DNA of 64,000 bases from Halorubrum sp. 2020YC2 (lineage in GTDB: Archaea > Halobacteriota > Halobacteria > Halobacteriales > Haloferacaceae), in NCBI RefSeq assembly GCF_018623055.1, contig NZ_CP076019.1, forward strand, positions 992,001-1,056,000, written 5' to 3'. Position numbers and translations under genes: made by a program. The notes under the pieces were generated by a model. The model did not search any database, was not told where the DNA came from, and worked only from the letters and a program-made list of their open reading frames with translations. Numbering within the stretch: the first letter of the stretch is position 1; each line of letters opens with the position of its first letter. Below, piece after piece: positions 8,482 through 17,593 of this stretch.

Positions 8482-9472
8482 CTCCCTTCGACTGGTCGCC
8501 GGCGCCCTCGGCGCGGTCGCGCTGCTCGGGGTCGTCGGGCTCCTGTTCCCCGCCTCGGTCGCGGGCGACCTCGCCGGTATCGTCTTCTCGACCAGCACGG
8601 CGAAGTCGACCGCGCGGCTCGCCGCCCCCATCGTGCTCGCCGGGCTGGGCGGCATCTTCGCGGAGAAATCGGGGGTCATCAACATCGGGCTGGAGGGACT
8701 GCTGATCATCTCGGCGTTCGTCTCGATCTACGCCGTGTCGGTGGTCGGGGTCGGGAACGCCGTCCTCGGCGTCCCGGCGATCGGGGTCGCGTTCCTCGCC
8801 GGCATCGCCGCGTCGACGTTCCTGGCCGGGGTGTTCGCGGTCGTCTGTATCGAGTTCAAGGCGGACCAGATCATCGCCGGGCTCGCGGTCTGGCTCATCG
8901 CCTTGGGCCTCGCGCCGTTCATGTCGACCGTGTTCTTCGGCGGCGTCAACACGCCGAACTTCAACGTGGACGCCGGGTGGACGTACTCCGCGACCCTCGT
9001 GGTCGTCGCGACCGCGGTCTCGTGGTGGCTGCTGAACCAGACCGCCTTCGGGAAGCACCTCCGGGCGGCCGGCGAGAACCCGAAGGCGCTCGACACGGTC
9101 GGCGTCTCCGTCTCGAAGGTGCGGTACGCCGGCGTCCTGCTTTCGGGCGTCCTCTCCGGGGTCGGCGGCTCGGCGTTGGCGCTGTCGATCGGGCAGTTCG
9201 TCGGCTCGGGCGAGACGATGGTTCAGGGCAAGGGGTTCATCGCCATCGTCGCGTACCTGTTCGGCAACTACAATCCGCTCGGAACGCTCGGCGCGGGCGT
9301 CCTCTTCGCCGGGCTGGACGCGATGCAGATCCGGCTCCAGCAGCTCGGCTACGCGATTCCGGACACGCTGGTCCAGACGATCCCGTACGTCGTCGTGATC
9401 GTCGTGCTCGCCTTAGTCGGCCGGACGCAGATCCCCGAGGCCGCGGGCGAGCACTACGAGACGGAGGAGTAG
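8474..9472 (+). CDS. ABC importer permease (BMP/nucleoside type), second subunit
   Basis: A 332-residue permease, the shorter partner (YufQ/NupC class). It has an N-terminal hydrophobic segment, LGGIFAEKSGVINIGLEGLL (the paired-permease hallmark, about residue 55), FKADQIIAGLAVWLIALGLA, and about nine membrane spans. The ATG at 8474 lies inside the end of the upstream gene (8-nt overlap); an in-frame GTG at 8465 is an alternative. This closes the four-gene importer; the next gene is convergent. Confidence 0.93.
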   Translation: MRNSLRLVAGALGAVALLGVVGLLFPASVAGDLAGIVFSTSTAKSTARLAAPIVLAGLGGIFAEKSGVINIGLEGLLIISAFVSIYAVSVVGVGNAVLGVPAIGVAFLAGIAASTFLAGVFAVVCIEFKADQIIAGLAVWLIALGLAPFMSTVFFGGVNTPNFNVDAGWTYSATLVVVATAVSWWLLNQTAFGKHLRAAGENPKALDTVGVSVSKVRYAGVLLSGVLSGVGGSALALSIGQFVGSGETMVQGKGFIAIVAYLFGNYNPLGTLGAGVLFAGLDAMQIRLQQLGYAIPDTLVQTIPYVVVIVVLALVGRTQIPEAAGEHYETEE

Positions 9473-9545
9473 GTCGGGGTCGGACCCCCGCCGGGGAGAG
9501 CGGTCGGCCGGACGCGCGGGCCCGTCAGCCGGACGTGCGTGTGCG

Positions 9546-10346
9546 TTAATCCGACGCGCCGGCGTCGTCGGCCGGCGCCGGGAGCCGCAGGTCCGCGAAG
9601 TCGTCCGCGTCCCCGACGCCGGTCACGATCTTGACCTCGTCGGTGATCGGGACGCCGACGCAGGAGAGGCGGGCGTTCGCCTCGCGGATCTGCTCGTCGG
9701 AGAGGACCGACTGCCCGGGCATCGCCACGTCGCCGTCGACGACGACCACGGCGCAGTTCGAGCAGGCGCCGCCGCGACAGGCGTACGGCCACGAGCGACC
9801 GCCGCGCTCCGCGGCTTCGAGGATCGACTCGCCGGGTTCGACGAGGAACCGCCCGTACTCCGGGAGGTCGAGGTCGGCGTCGGCCGCCTTCGCGAAGAGG
9901 TCGTCGTCGTCGGTCGACCAGCCGCGCTCGGTCACGGCGTCGTGATCGAGGTGGTAGACGGTCGACGGCGACCCGGTCCGCACCGGCTCGACGGACCCCT
10001 CGGCGTACCGCCGGACCACGTCCGCCGCCTCCGCGACCGGCTCGCCGTCGAGGTCGTCGAACCAGTCGCGGACCGTCTCGGGCGCGAGGTTCGACGCCGC
10101 GGCGACCGCCTCGACGTCGACCCCTTCGAGCCGGGCGACCGTCGAGACGAACCGCGGCGAGTCGAGGGCGTCTATCGTCTCCCCGACCCACTCCTCGGAG
10201 CGGTCGTACCACGAGGCGAGCTCCGCCGTGCCGATCCCCCGGTCGTACGCGACGGCGACCATCAGCGCCGCGGTCGCCTCCGCCGAGCGGACCTCGGGGA
10301 GCCACGCGCGGAGCCGGTCGGCGTCGACCTGATCGAGTTGGCCCAT
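9546..10346 (-). CDS. 2Fe-2S ferredoxin with N-terminal helical domain
   Basis: A 266-residue protein. The C-terminal third is a plant-type [2Fe-2S] ferredoxin with cluster ligands Cys190, Cys195, Cys198 (ACRGGACSNC) and Cys229 (RLSCVG). The first about 125 residues form a helical, HTH-like region (AELASWYDRSEEWVGETIDA and ASNLAPETVRDWFDDLD) of unknown role. The longer frame upstream of the ATG at 10346 covers promoter DNA. The gene is divergent from a geranylgeranyl reductase gene, an enzyme class that takes electrons from ferredoxin, so the two may work together. Confidence 0.88.
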   Translation of the reverse strand: MGQLDQVDADRLRAWLPEVRSAEATAALMVAVAYDRGIGTAELASWYDRSEEWVGETIDALDSPRFVSTVARLEGVDVEAVAAASNLAPETVRDWFDDLDGEPVAEAADVVRRYAEGSVEPVRTGSPSTVYHLDHDAVTERGWSTDDDDLFAKAADADLDLPEYGRFLVEPGESILEAAERGGRSWPYACRGGACSNCAVVVVDGDVAMPGQSVLSDEQIREANARLSCVGVPITDEVKIVTGVGDADDFADLRLPAPADDAGASD

Positions 10347-10504
10347 GTCCCGCGAAGGCGTCTCGACCCGGTTAAACGACGAGCCTGAACAGTTAGGCAC
10401 CGGTCTGGGGATCGGCGGACGGGGGCCCAACGCGAAATCCGTCGCCGCGAGTCCGACCGAAACGGGAGCAAAGAGTTTTGCCGGGCGCACGACACGCTTC
10501 GATA

Positions 10505-11875
10505 ATGGATATCGACGAGTACGACGTCGTCGTGGCGGGCGCCGGAACCGCCGGCTGCTACGCCGCCGCGACGATCGCGAACGAGGGGCTCGACGTCGTC
10601 ATCGTCGAGCGGAAAGACGAGGAGGAGGCCGGCCACATCGCCTGCGGCGACGCGCTGAAGGGCGCGGACGCCTTCCCCGAGGCGATTCCGAAAGGGCGGC
10701 TCGAACCCGCGTTCACGAACACCGACGTCGACCACGGACGCTTCGAGATTCCGCAGGAGGACACGGTCTTGGAGATCCCGGTCCCCGGCGAACTCGCCGT
10801 CATCGACCGCTGGGAGTACGGCCGCCAGGTCATCTCCGGCGCCGAGGACGCGGGCGTCGACTTCCACTACGACACCGTTATCAACGACGTGGTACAGGAC
10901 GAGACGGGCCGCGTCACGGGGCTGCGCGCGGTGCGGAAGGGCGACCCCGTCACGTACGCGTCGGACGTCGTGATCGACGGCGCGGGGTCGCTCTCGCTGC
11001 TTCAGGACAAAGCGGACTTCGAGGGGACGACCTTCGACACGAACGTCCGATACTCGCAGTTCTGCTCGGCGTACCGCGAGATCGTCGACGTCCCGGAGCC
11101 GGTCGAGTGGGACGACGCCTTGGTGTTCAAAGCGACCGACCGCGCCGCGGGCTACCTCTGGTACTTCCCGCGCACGCCGACCGAGATCAACGCCGGGCTG
11201 GGGTTCCAGATGACCGAGGAGCCGATGCAGCTGATCGAGTCGCTGAAGCGGGACCTCCGGGACCGCCCCGAGTTCGAGGGCGCGGAGGTGCGCGACAAGC
11301 TCGGCGCCGCGCTCCCCACGCGGCGACCCTACGACTCGGCGGTCGCGCCGGGGTACATGGCGGTCGGGGACGCCGCCGGTCACGTGAACCCGACAACGGG
11401 CGGCGGCATCGCCGGCGCCGCGTACGCGGGCAAGTACGCCGGCGAGCAGGCGGTGAAGGCGATCTCGGACGGCGACGTGACCGAGGAGAACCTCTGGCGG
11501 TACAACACCCGCGTGATGGACCACTTCGGCGGGCGCTACGCCGGGCTCGACGTGTACAACGTCCTCGCGACCGCGGTCGACGTCGACGACCTGATGGGCC
11601 TGCTCGCGTCGCTGCCGGGCGAGAAGCTCGCGGAGGCGCTGTACGAGGGGTCGACCTCGATGTCCTTCGGGCTGAAGGTGAAGGCCGCGATCAAGAGCTT
11701 CGGCTACTGGGGGACGATCCGGAACTTCTACCAGACGAAGTCGCTGGCCGACGAGCTGATCGACCACTACGGCGAGTACCCGACCAGCCCCGCCGCGATG
11801 GCGAACTGGACCCGCGAGCGCGACGACATCATGGACCGCGTCTACGAGACGACCGGCGCCGACGCGAAGTACTGA
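10505..11875 (+). CDS. Geranylgeranyl reductase family protein (archaeal lipid saturation)
   Basis: A 456-residue FAD enzyme. It has the dinucleotide fold VVVAGAGTAGCYAA at residues 8-21, the family motif GYLWYFPRTPTEINAGLG (about 218), and the C-terminal FAD motif VGDAAGHVNPTTGGGIAGA (about 288). Members saturate the geranylgeranyl chains of archaeal lipids (digeranylgeranylglycerophospholipid reductase) or make phytyl/isoprenoid side chains. The ATG at 10505 gives the canonical N-terminus. A Rieske gene starts 4 nt after the stop and a ferredoxin gene is divergent upstream, so electron supply genes flank it on both sides. Confidence 0.9.
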   Translation: MDIDEYDVVVAGAGTAGCYAAATIANEGLDVVIVERKDEEEAGHIACGDALKGADAFPEAIPKGRLEPAFTNTDVDHGRFEIPQEDTVLEIPVPGELAVIDRWEYGRQVISGAEDAGVDFHYDTVINDVVQDETGRVTGLRAVRKGDPVTYASDVVIDGAGSLSLLQDKADFEGTTFDTNVRYSQFCSAYREIVDVPEPVEWDDALVFKATDRAAGYLWYFPRTPTEINAGLGFQMTEEPMQLIESLKRDLRDRPEFEGAEVRDKLGAALPTRRPYDSAVAPGYMAVGDAAGHVNPTTGGGIAGAAYAGKYAGEQAVKAISDGDVTEENLWRYNTRVMDHFGGRYAGLDVYNVLATAVDVDDLMGLLASLPGEKLAEALYEGSTSMSFGLKVKAAIKSFGYWGTIRNFYQTKSLADELIDHYGEYPTSPAAMANWTRERDDIMDRVYETTGADAKY

Positions 11876-11879
11876 GGCC

Positions 11880-12341
11880 GTGAGCGGGTACCGACTCACC
11901 ACCGTCGAAACGGTTCGCGAGCGGGGGTCGTGGGCGTTCACCGCCCGCGAGGGCGACGCGGACCGCGAGGTGTTCCTCGTGCCGTGCGCGGACGAGCCGG
12001 ACGGCAGAGTCGACGGGGACGGATCCGATGGGGACCAGCCCGTCCGCGCGTGGATCAACCGCTGTACCCACGAGGACCAGCGGCTCCACCGGGAGGGCGT
12101 CGGCGCCGTGACGCGGGGCGGCTCCGTCGTCTGCCCGAAGCACGGCTCGGCCTTCGACGCCTGCGAGGGGTCCTGCGACAACGGCGAGGCCGCGGGAACG
12201 ACGCTGCGCTCGATTGACCTCGACGTTCGCGACGGCGCGGTGTTCCTCACCGACGACGACCTCACCTACCTCTACGAGGGGCTGCCGGACGACGACGGCG
12301 ACGACGACGGGCCGTCGTCGAGTTCGCACCTGACGTTCTGA
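11880..12341 (+). CDS. Rieske [2Fe-2S] protein
   Basis: A 153-residue soluble Rieske ferredoxin-like protein. The cluster ligands are Cys62 and His64 (RCTHEDQRL) and Cys85 and His88 (VCPKHGSAFD). There is no membrane anchor. An acidic insert (about 38-55) and an acidic C-terminal tail follow the halophilic pattern. The GTG start is 4 nt after the geranylgeranyl reductase stop, so the two are co-transcribed. It probably moves electrons in the same redox step; a dioxygenase-type role is the alternative. Confidence 0.9.
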   Translation: MSGYRLTTVETVRERGSWAFTAREGDADREVFLVPCADEPDGRVDGDGSDGDQPVRAWINRCTHEDQRLHREGVGAVTRGGSVVCPKHGSAFDACEGSCDNGEAAGTTLRSIDLDVRDGAVFLTDDDLTYLYEGLPDDDGDDDGPSSSSHLTF

Positions 12342-12510
12342 GTCGAGTATGGTCCGGAAGGCGAGTTCGTGGTCGGGCGTTTATATAGTGTAGCTTCGCT
12401 AAAATCATCAGGAGTGACATATACCGCCTCGGTTCGCTCAGTACAGGTGAAGCACGTATCATTCAGTACGGGCGGCATTTTTACGTCGGTATTGCTCAAT
12501 TAGACGACTA

Positions 12511-12846
12511 ATGACCGAGTGGGAGCGAGTGAGAAAAGACCTCAAAGAGGCGGGCTATTCTGGATTCGAGTTCGATAGCGGCGATACGGCCGTGCCGGGA
12601 TTGTCCGGTGAGTGGGTATCCGGTAATATCCCACGCGAGGGAGGATTGAAACACGAGAACCAACCAGTTTGGATACGGATTCTCGACGCGCTACCGATAG
12701 GTGATACTGTGGAAGCCAACCCGGAAAATGCCCCGGAAAGCATACGCAACATCGCTACTGAACACGGGTTGGAAGTCGTGATATTCAGCGTCTCTGGCGA
12801 CGAGGCACGCATCGCACTTTGTGACCCCTCAAAACATGATTTGTGA
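12511..12846 (+). CDS. Orphan small protein, AT-rich gene
   Basis: A 111-residue protein starting MTEWERVRKDLKEAGYSGFE. I do not recognise it. Its codon use (many A/T third positions such as GAT, AAA, CCA, ATA) is unlike the rest of the window. It ends in SVSGDEARIALCDPSKHDL. Upstream is an AT-rich leader (about 12380-12510) with several TATA-like stretches. It is followed at once by the non-coding repeat (copy B). The base composition suggests horizontal transfer. No toxin, nuclease or phage motif is visible. Confidence 0.6.
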   Translation: MTEWERVRKDLKEAGYSGFEFDSGDTAVPGLSGEWVSGNIPREGGLKHENQPVWIRILDALPIGDTVEANPENAPESIRNIATEHGLEVVIFSVSGDEARIALCDPSKHDL

Positions 12847-12929
12847 CGGTGTATTCGCAGTTCACATCGACCGGCTGTTTCAAGAGAGAATATCTCTGAA
12901 GAAGAGGATTTCAACAGCATATTATCACT

Positions 12930-13290
12930 AACCGCTTCGCAATGACGTCCGTCGAAGCCCCAGCCGCTCGGCTGTACGCTTTCACTTATAAGTCCTCGAT
13001 CGGCACCGACACCATCGAAGCCCCAGTCGCGAGGACGGCGCACGCTCGCTGCGGTCCTCACTCGGTCGCTCACTATGTTCGCTCCCTCGTTGTGGTCCTT
13101 ACGTCGCCTGCGCCGTCCTCGTGACTGCCCCTTCGAGTCCCACCCCGCACAGCACCGCAACCGCACCTCACGCCTCCCCAGCCTCGTCGGCCTCCCTACG
13201 GTCGGCCGACTCCCTCGCGCGTGCTCCTCGCGGTCGCCGAGGGCGGCCGCTCGCAGGCACGCGCCACCGCGTTCATTTATAAAAGCGATC
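12930..13290. repeat. Dispersed structured repeat, copy B
   Basis: Second copy of the element at 100-500, same orientation. The stem is 13024-13042 with 13109-13127: 18 Watson-Crick pairs and one G-T. Compared with copy A, two stem positions have changed on both arms so that pairing is kept (C-G to T-A, and A-T to G-C). The second hairpin is 13186-13192 with 13204-13210; the third is 13217-13224 with 13257-13264, enclosing a 9-bp stem (13230-13238 with 13242-13250). It ends in TTCATTTATAAAA, like copy A. Upstream, 12942-13020 has two leader units with a GAAGCCCCAG block around CTTATAAGT. No protein gene is supported here. Confidence 0.8.
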
Positions 13291-13309
13291 GCGGACGCAT
13301 TTATTACTC

Positions 13310-13315
13310 AAAAAA
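13310..13315 (-). terminator. T6 run after the amidohydrolase gene
   Basis: The minus strand reads GCTTTTTTGAG about 37-42 nt past the stop of the amidohydrolase gene; archaeal RNA polymerase commonly terminates at such U-tracts. Confidence 0.45.
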
Positions 13316-13351
13316 GCGCTACACACGGGAAGGATTCCACGCTGAGCTTCG

Positions 13352-14632
13352 CTACGGCCGCGTCTCCGCGACCCGCCGGATCGCGCCGGCTATCACGTCG
13401 ATACCGATCGCGATGTCGTCCTCGACGACGTCGAAGTCGCTCGTGTGGTGGCCGCCGGGGTGGTCGGTGCCGACGCCGAGGTAGCAGGCGAGGCCGCCCC
13501 GGTCCTGAACGTAGTTCATCAGGTAGGTGGCGTCCTCGGAGCCGCCGAGGTCGTCGCTGTCGACGATGCTCGTGACGCCCGCCACGTCGCCCGCGGACTC
13601 GCGGACGAGACCGGCGAGCGCGTCGTCGCTCGACGCGCTGGGCGCCTCCCCGAGCGTCGATACCTCGACCTCGCAGTCGTGCATCTCGGCGGCCGAGCGC
13701 AAGATTCGGTCGGCGTGATCGGACATGTACTCGGCCAGCTCCGTCGTCTGCCCGCGCAGTTCGCCCTCGATGTGCGACTCCTCGGGGATGATGTTCGTCG
13801 CAGTGCCGCCGCCGACGAGCCCGGCGTTCACTCGGGTGGGGCCGTCGGCGTGTCTCGGGATGGCGTAGAGGTTCTGGATCGCGGCCGCCATCGCCTGAAC
13901 CGCGTTCCGGCCCTGCTCGGGGCGCGCCCCGGCGTGGGCGGGCTCGCCCTCGAACTCCGCGAGCAGGTGCCGCACCGCGAGGAACCCCTCGACGCCGCAG
14001 ACGACCTCGCCGGACGGGTGGTCCAGCCCGACGTGGACCGCGTAGAGGTAGTCGACGTCGTCGAGGTGGCCCGACTCTGCCATCGGCTTGCCGCCGGCGA
14101 CCTGCTCTTCGCCCGGCTGGAAGAACACCTTCAGCGTGCCGGCGAAGTCGGAGTCGAGGACGGCGTCGAGCGCGCCGAGGCCCATGGTGGCGTGGGCGTC
14201 GTGGCCGCAGGCGTGCATGAACCCCTCGTGTTCGGAGCGGAACCCCTCCCCGGCCGGGACGTGGTCGCCCGACTCCGACTCCGTGATCGGGAGCCCGTCG
14301 ATGTCGACGCGCAGGCCGACCACGGGGCCGGCGCCGCGCTCGACGACCGCGACGCAGCCGGTGTAGCCGCCCGAAAGCTGTTCGAGAATCTCGGGGTCCG
14401 CGCCCGCCTCGCGGGCCTGCCCTTCCCACTCCGCCAGCTCCTCGTCGTCGGGGACGTTCAGGCGCTCGTCGGTCGCTAACGCCTCCGGTCCGACGTGGAG
14501 TTCCGTGAGGTCGCGCTCGCGGAGCGCCTCCACGATGCGGGCGGTGGTGTAGAACTCGCGCCACGCCGGCTCCGGGTGGCGGTGGAGGTCGCGGCGGAAC
14601 GCGCGGTACTCGTCGTCGTCGAGAGCGCTCAT
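13352..14632 (-). CDS. M20-family amidohydrolase (AbgA/IAA-amino acid hydrolase-like)
   Basis: A 426-residue M20D-type metallo-amidohydrolase. Metal-site motifs are HRHPEPAWREFYTT near residue 18, HACGHDAHATMGLG (about 140) and FFQPGEEQVAGG (about 170) with the catalytic glutamate; GVGTDHPGGHHTSDFDV near the end holds a further histidine ligand. The spacing of the first region (a long insert with a loop at about 60-85) resembles the aminobenzoyl-glutamate hydrolase subunit A group more than simple IAA hydrolases. It releases an amino acid or acyl group from an N-acyl amino acid; the substrate is unknown. The ATG at 14632 is the family start. Confidence 0.88.
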   Translation of the reverse strand: MSALDDDEYRAFRRDLHRHPEPAWREFYTTARIVEALRERDLTELHVGPEALATDERLNVPDDEELAEWEGQAREAGADPEILEQLSGGYTGCVAVVERGAGPVVGLRVDIDGLPITESESGDHVPAGEGFRSEHEGFMHACGHDAHATMGLGALDAVLDSDFAGTLKVFFQPGEEQVAGGKPMAESGHLDDVDYLYAVHVGLDHPSGEVVCGVEGFLAVRHLLAEFEGEPAHAGARPEQGRNAVQAMAAAIQNLYAIPRHADGPTRVNAGLVGGGTATNIIPEESHIEGELRGQTTELAEYMSDHADRILRSAAEMHDCEVEVSTLGEAPSASSDDALAGLVRESAGDVAGVTSIVDSDDLGGSEDATYLMNYVQDRGGLACYLGVGTDHPGGHHTSDFDVVEDDIAIGIDVIAGAIRRVAETRP

Positions 14633-14718
14633 ACCCCTCGGTAGCCCGGCGACCGCTTAAACGATCGCCTCGCGGGGAGCGACGCGCACCGCTCCGAGAC
14701 CGCCCGCCCGCGCTCGAA

Positions 14719-15174
14719 TCACTCCTCCGCCGACCCCATCCGCTCCGAGTAGTCCCACGCGTGGAGCCGCTCGGGCTCGATCCGGATCTCGACCTCCTCG
14801 CGGTCCGGCCGGAGGAGCCGCTCCGCGGTCGGGTTGTCGGTCCCGTCGAGGTACTTCGTCAGCAGCGACCGCAGGAGCCGCTTGTCCTCGTCGGGGACGA
14901 CCGTCGCGCGGCCGCGGCCGCGGACCCCCTTGTACGGCGGGTCGTTCGTCGACACGTCGAAGGAGACGCTCTCGTCGTGCTCGACGAACTCGACGAGATC
15001 GGCGCTCGCGCTCGTCGCGCAGCGGATGGCGTCGGCGTCGGGGTCCCACGCGAACCACAGCGAGACGATCCACGGGCGGTCGCTCGGCGTCCGGCAGCCG
15101 AGCCGGATCGGGATGCGCGCGGCGGCGAGGAACTCGTCGACGCGGTCGCGGTCCCACGGGCCGGTCGGGTCCAT
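14719..15174 (-). CDS. Pyridoxamine 5'-phosphate oxidase-family (split-barrel FMN) protein
   Basis: A 151-residue split-barrel protein. PWIVSLWFAWDPDADAIRCATS and ESVSFDVSTNDPPYKGVRGRGRA fit the FMN-binding core of the PPOX/F420-FMN superfamily, and the C-terminal IRIEPERLHAWDYS is typical of this group. True PdxH function is unlikely; haloarchaeal homologues are generally unassigned flavin or F420 proteins. The gene is divergent from arcS, sharing an about 115-nt intergenic region. Confidence 0.8.
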   Translation of the reverse strand: MDPTGPWDRDRVDEFLAAARIPIRLGCRTPSDRPWIVSLWFAWDPDADAIRCATSASADLVEFVEHDESVSFDVSTNDPPYKGVRGRGRATVVPDEDKRLLRSLLTKYLDGTDNPTAERLLRPDREEVEIRIEPERLHAWDYSERMGSAEE

Positions 15175-15291
15175 ACCGATCCCTCGGTCGCGTTCCGCCT
15201 AACAGTTCCGGCGGGTTCCGCTCCCGCTCCCACGGTCCGCGGTGCGTCCGCGGAACACAAGAGAATTGACGGTCCCCGCGCGAGTGGAGGT

Positions 15292-17088
15292 ATGACCGAC
15301 TACTTCGAGGTCCACGAGCGCGACGGCGCCGCCCGCCTCGGGGAGGTCCGCCTCGCGGAGCCCGTCTCGACGCCGGCGCTCGCGGACCCCTTCCTCGACG
15401 ACGCCGGGAGCCTCTGGGCCGGCGACCGCGAGGTACCCGACGGCGACGAGACCGCGCTGACGGTGCTGCCGCACCGGTCGTTCCCGGCCGGTACGCGCGA
15501 CGAGGTGCGCGAGTCGTTCGCGGTCGAGCACCCCGACGCCGAATATCCATCGGCCGCGGTCGTCGACAGTCGGAGCGCCCGCGACCTCGGCGCCGACGCG
15601 TACCTCCTCTCGGACGCGCAGGGGTTCGTCGGCCACGGCGAGGCGTTCCGCGACGCGGTCGTCCGCGCGAAGGAGTCCCTGCCCCCCGACGCCGCGCTCG
15701 GCCTCTCCGGAGTCGCCACCCCCCGAAACGTCGCCGTCCTCGCGTACGCCGGCGTCGACCTCGTCGACGCGACGCTCGCGCGCACGAAGGGGACGCAGGG
15801 CATGTACCTCACGGCCGACGCGGAGCACTTCCTTGAGGACCTCGACGAGCTGCCCTGCGCCTGCCCGGCCTGCGCGACGCCCCGGAGCGAGTTCACGCGC
15901 GCCGACTGCGCCGACCACAACGTGAACGCGCTCCGCGCCGAACTCCGCCGCGTCCGCGAGCGGGTCCGGAGCGGCCGCCTGCGCGACTACGTCGAGGGAC
16001 AGGCGCGCCACGAGGGGTGGCTCACGGCCGCCTTCCGCGAGTTCGACGACCAGTGGGGGTACCTCGAACAGCGCACGCCGCTCATGCGCGACGCGGAGGT
16101 GACGGCGGCCTCCGCGGAGACGCTCGACCGCGTCGAGATCCGGCGGTTCGCGGACCGCGTCACGAGCCGCTACCGCAACCGCTTCTCCGACCAGCCGCTC
16201 GTGTTAGTCCCCTGTTCGGCCACCAAACCGTACAGCGACTCCCAGAGCCACCGCCAGTTCCACGACGCGATCAAGTGGCGCGGCCACACCGTCTCGATGA
16301 CCTCGCCCATCGGCGTGGTGCCGCAGGAGTTGGAGACGACCTACCCCGCCCAACACTACGACTCGGTCGTCACCGGCGACTGGAGCGAAGACGAGATCGG
16401 GTTCGTCGCGGAGGTCCTGCGCAGATACCTCGAACGCAACGACTACTCGCGCGTGATCGCGCACGTCCCCGAGGACGGCTACCGCGAGATCTGCGAGCGG
16501 GTCGAGGGCGCGGTCGACCTCGAGTTCGAGTACACCTGCGTCGACCACCCGACGACCGACGAGTCGCTCGGGGAGCTGAACGCCGCCTTACAGGGCGAAC
16601 CCGCCTACAGCAAGCGGGAGCGCGAGCACAACACCGTCCGCGCCATCGCGGACTACCTGCTCGGTGACGGCGCCGGCGACGACCTCTTCGGCGGGCCGGG
16701 CGAGGCCGACGTGCGCACCACCGGCCGCTACCCGAAGCTCCAGGTGTGGGGCGACGACCCCGACGCCGGCCGCGAGGGCGAGCCGGGCGAGCAGCTGGCG
16801 ACGATGGTCCCCCAGTACGGCACCCTCTCTTTCACCCTCGCCGGCGCGCGCCGCTGGGTCGCGAGTGACGCGCCGACGAAGCGGGTCGAGATCGACTCCT
16901 TCGTCCCGCACGGCTCGGTCCTCGCGCCCGGCGTCGTCGACGCCGCCGACGACGTTCGGGTGGGCGACGAGGTCGTGATCGAGGGACCGAAGGCGTTCGC
17001 GGTCGGCCGCGCGGCGATGTCCGGCCCGGAGATGGCGGGGTCGACGCGGGGGGTCGCCGTCGAGGTCCGACACGCCGACGAGAAGTGA
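15292..17088 (+). CDS. arcS: Archaeosine synthase subunit alpha
   Basis: A 598-residue ArcS, the enzyme that adds a lysine/amidine precursor to preQ0 at position 15 of archaeal tRNA. The ArcS hallmark PCSATKPYSDSQSHRQFHD is near residue 306. Upstream is a TGT-like barrel region (LSGVATPRNVAVLAYAGVDLVD) with zinc-type residues CPACATPRSEFTRADCADH (about 190-212); a C-terminal PUA RNA-binding domain is at about 520-595 (KRVEIDSFVPHGSVLAPGVV). The ATG at 15292 is chosen because the longer frame is the antisense of the PPOX gene. It acts after TgtA; no tgtA or RaSEA-type partner is in the window. Confidence 0.95.
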   Translation: MTDYFEVHERDGAARLGEVRLAEPVSTPALADPFLDDAGSLWAGDREVPDGDETALTVLPHRSFPAGTRDEVRESFAVEHPDAEYPSAAVVDSRSARDLGADAYLLSDAQGFVGHGEAFRDAVVRAKESLPPDAALGLSGVATPRNVAVLAYAGVDLVDATLARTKGTQGMYLTADAEHFLEDLDELPCACPACATPRSEFTRADCADHNVNALRAELRRVRERVRSGRLRDYVEGQARHEGWLTAAFREFDDQWGYLEQRTPLMRDAEVTAASAETLDRVEIRRFADRVTSRYRNRFSDQPLVLVPCSATKPYSDSQSHRQFHDAIKWRGHTVSMTSPIGVVPQELETTYPAQHYDSVVTGDWSEDEIGFVAEVLRRYLERNDYSRVIAHVPEDGYREICERVEGAVDLEFEYTCVDHPTTDESLGELNAALQGEPAYSKREREHNTVRAIADYLLGDGAGDDLFGGPGEADVRTTGRYPKLQVWGDDPDAGREGEPGEQLATMVPQYGTLSFTLAGARRWVASDAPTKRVEIDSFVPHGSVLAPGVVDAADDVRVGDEVVIEGPKAFAVGRAAMSGPEMAGSTRGVAVEVRHADEK

Positions 17089-17167
17089 CTGGACGACACC
17101 AAAGGCGTCAGTCGGCGGCGGAGTCCGAGGACCGACGCCGTTCGACGGCTCACGCGCCGGTCGCGCG

Positions 17168-17593
17168 TCACGTTCGCTGGTTCGGGAACACCATCACCGG
17201 CACGTCCGCTTCCCTGATGAGCCGTCCACCCGGGTCGCCGGTGATCGCTCGCTTCCACGCGTCGATGTCTCGCGGCGTGAAGGCGACGAGCGTCGCCTCG
17301 GTCATCCCGATCGCGTCGACGAGCGCCGCCGCGACCTCCCGGGCTTCGAGCGTCGCCCACTCGAACTCGAGGTCGTCTCGGTAGAGGATGTCGGCGAACG
17401 TCTCGTAGGTCGCTCCAGCGAACTGGTCTCGCCCGGTCTCGACCGTCGTCTCGTCGGTCGCGCCCTGTGTCACGTGCGTCACGATGAGCGTCGTGCCCGG
17501 ATCGAGGTGCGGCCGCAGCGCCCGCGCCGTGGCCTCGGCGTCGTCGGGTCCCGCGATCGGCACCAGAATGCGTTCGAATAGCTCGGGGTTCAC
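17168..17593 (-). CDS. Universal stress protein, UspA family
   Basis: A 141-residue UspA-fold protein starting with GTG at 17593 (NPELFERILVPIAGPDDAEA). The strand-helix pattern fits, but the usual C-terminal ATP motif GxxGSVS is replaced by ITGDPGGRLIREADVPVMVF, so nucleotide binding may be altered. It stands alone between convergent arcS and a small-protein gene. Function in stress adaptation is by family only. A second UspA gene is at 47894-48316. Confidence 0.82.
   Translation of the reverse strand: MNPELFERILVPIAGPDDAEATARALRPHLDPGTTLIVTHVTQGATDETTVETGRDQFAGATYETFADILYRDDLEFEWATLEAREVAAALVDAIGMTEATLVAFTPRDIDAWKRAITGDPGGRLIREADVPVMVFPNQRT

Noticed and set aside
12555-13166. 203-residue minus-strand ORF over repeat copy B and the orphan gene
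   Set aside because: It runs antisense to the AT-rich ORF and shares the same repeat-derived head as the ORF over copy A; no support as a gene.
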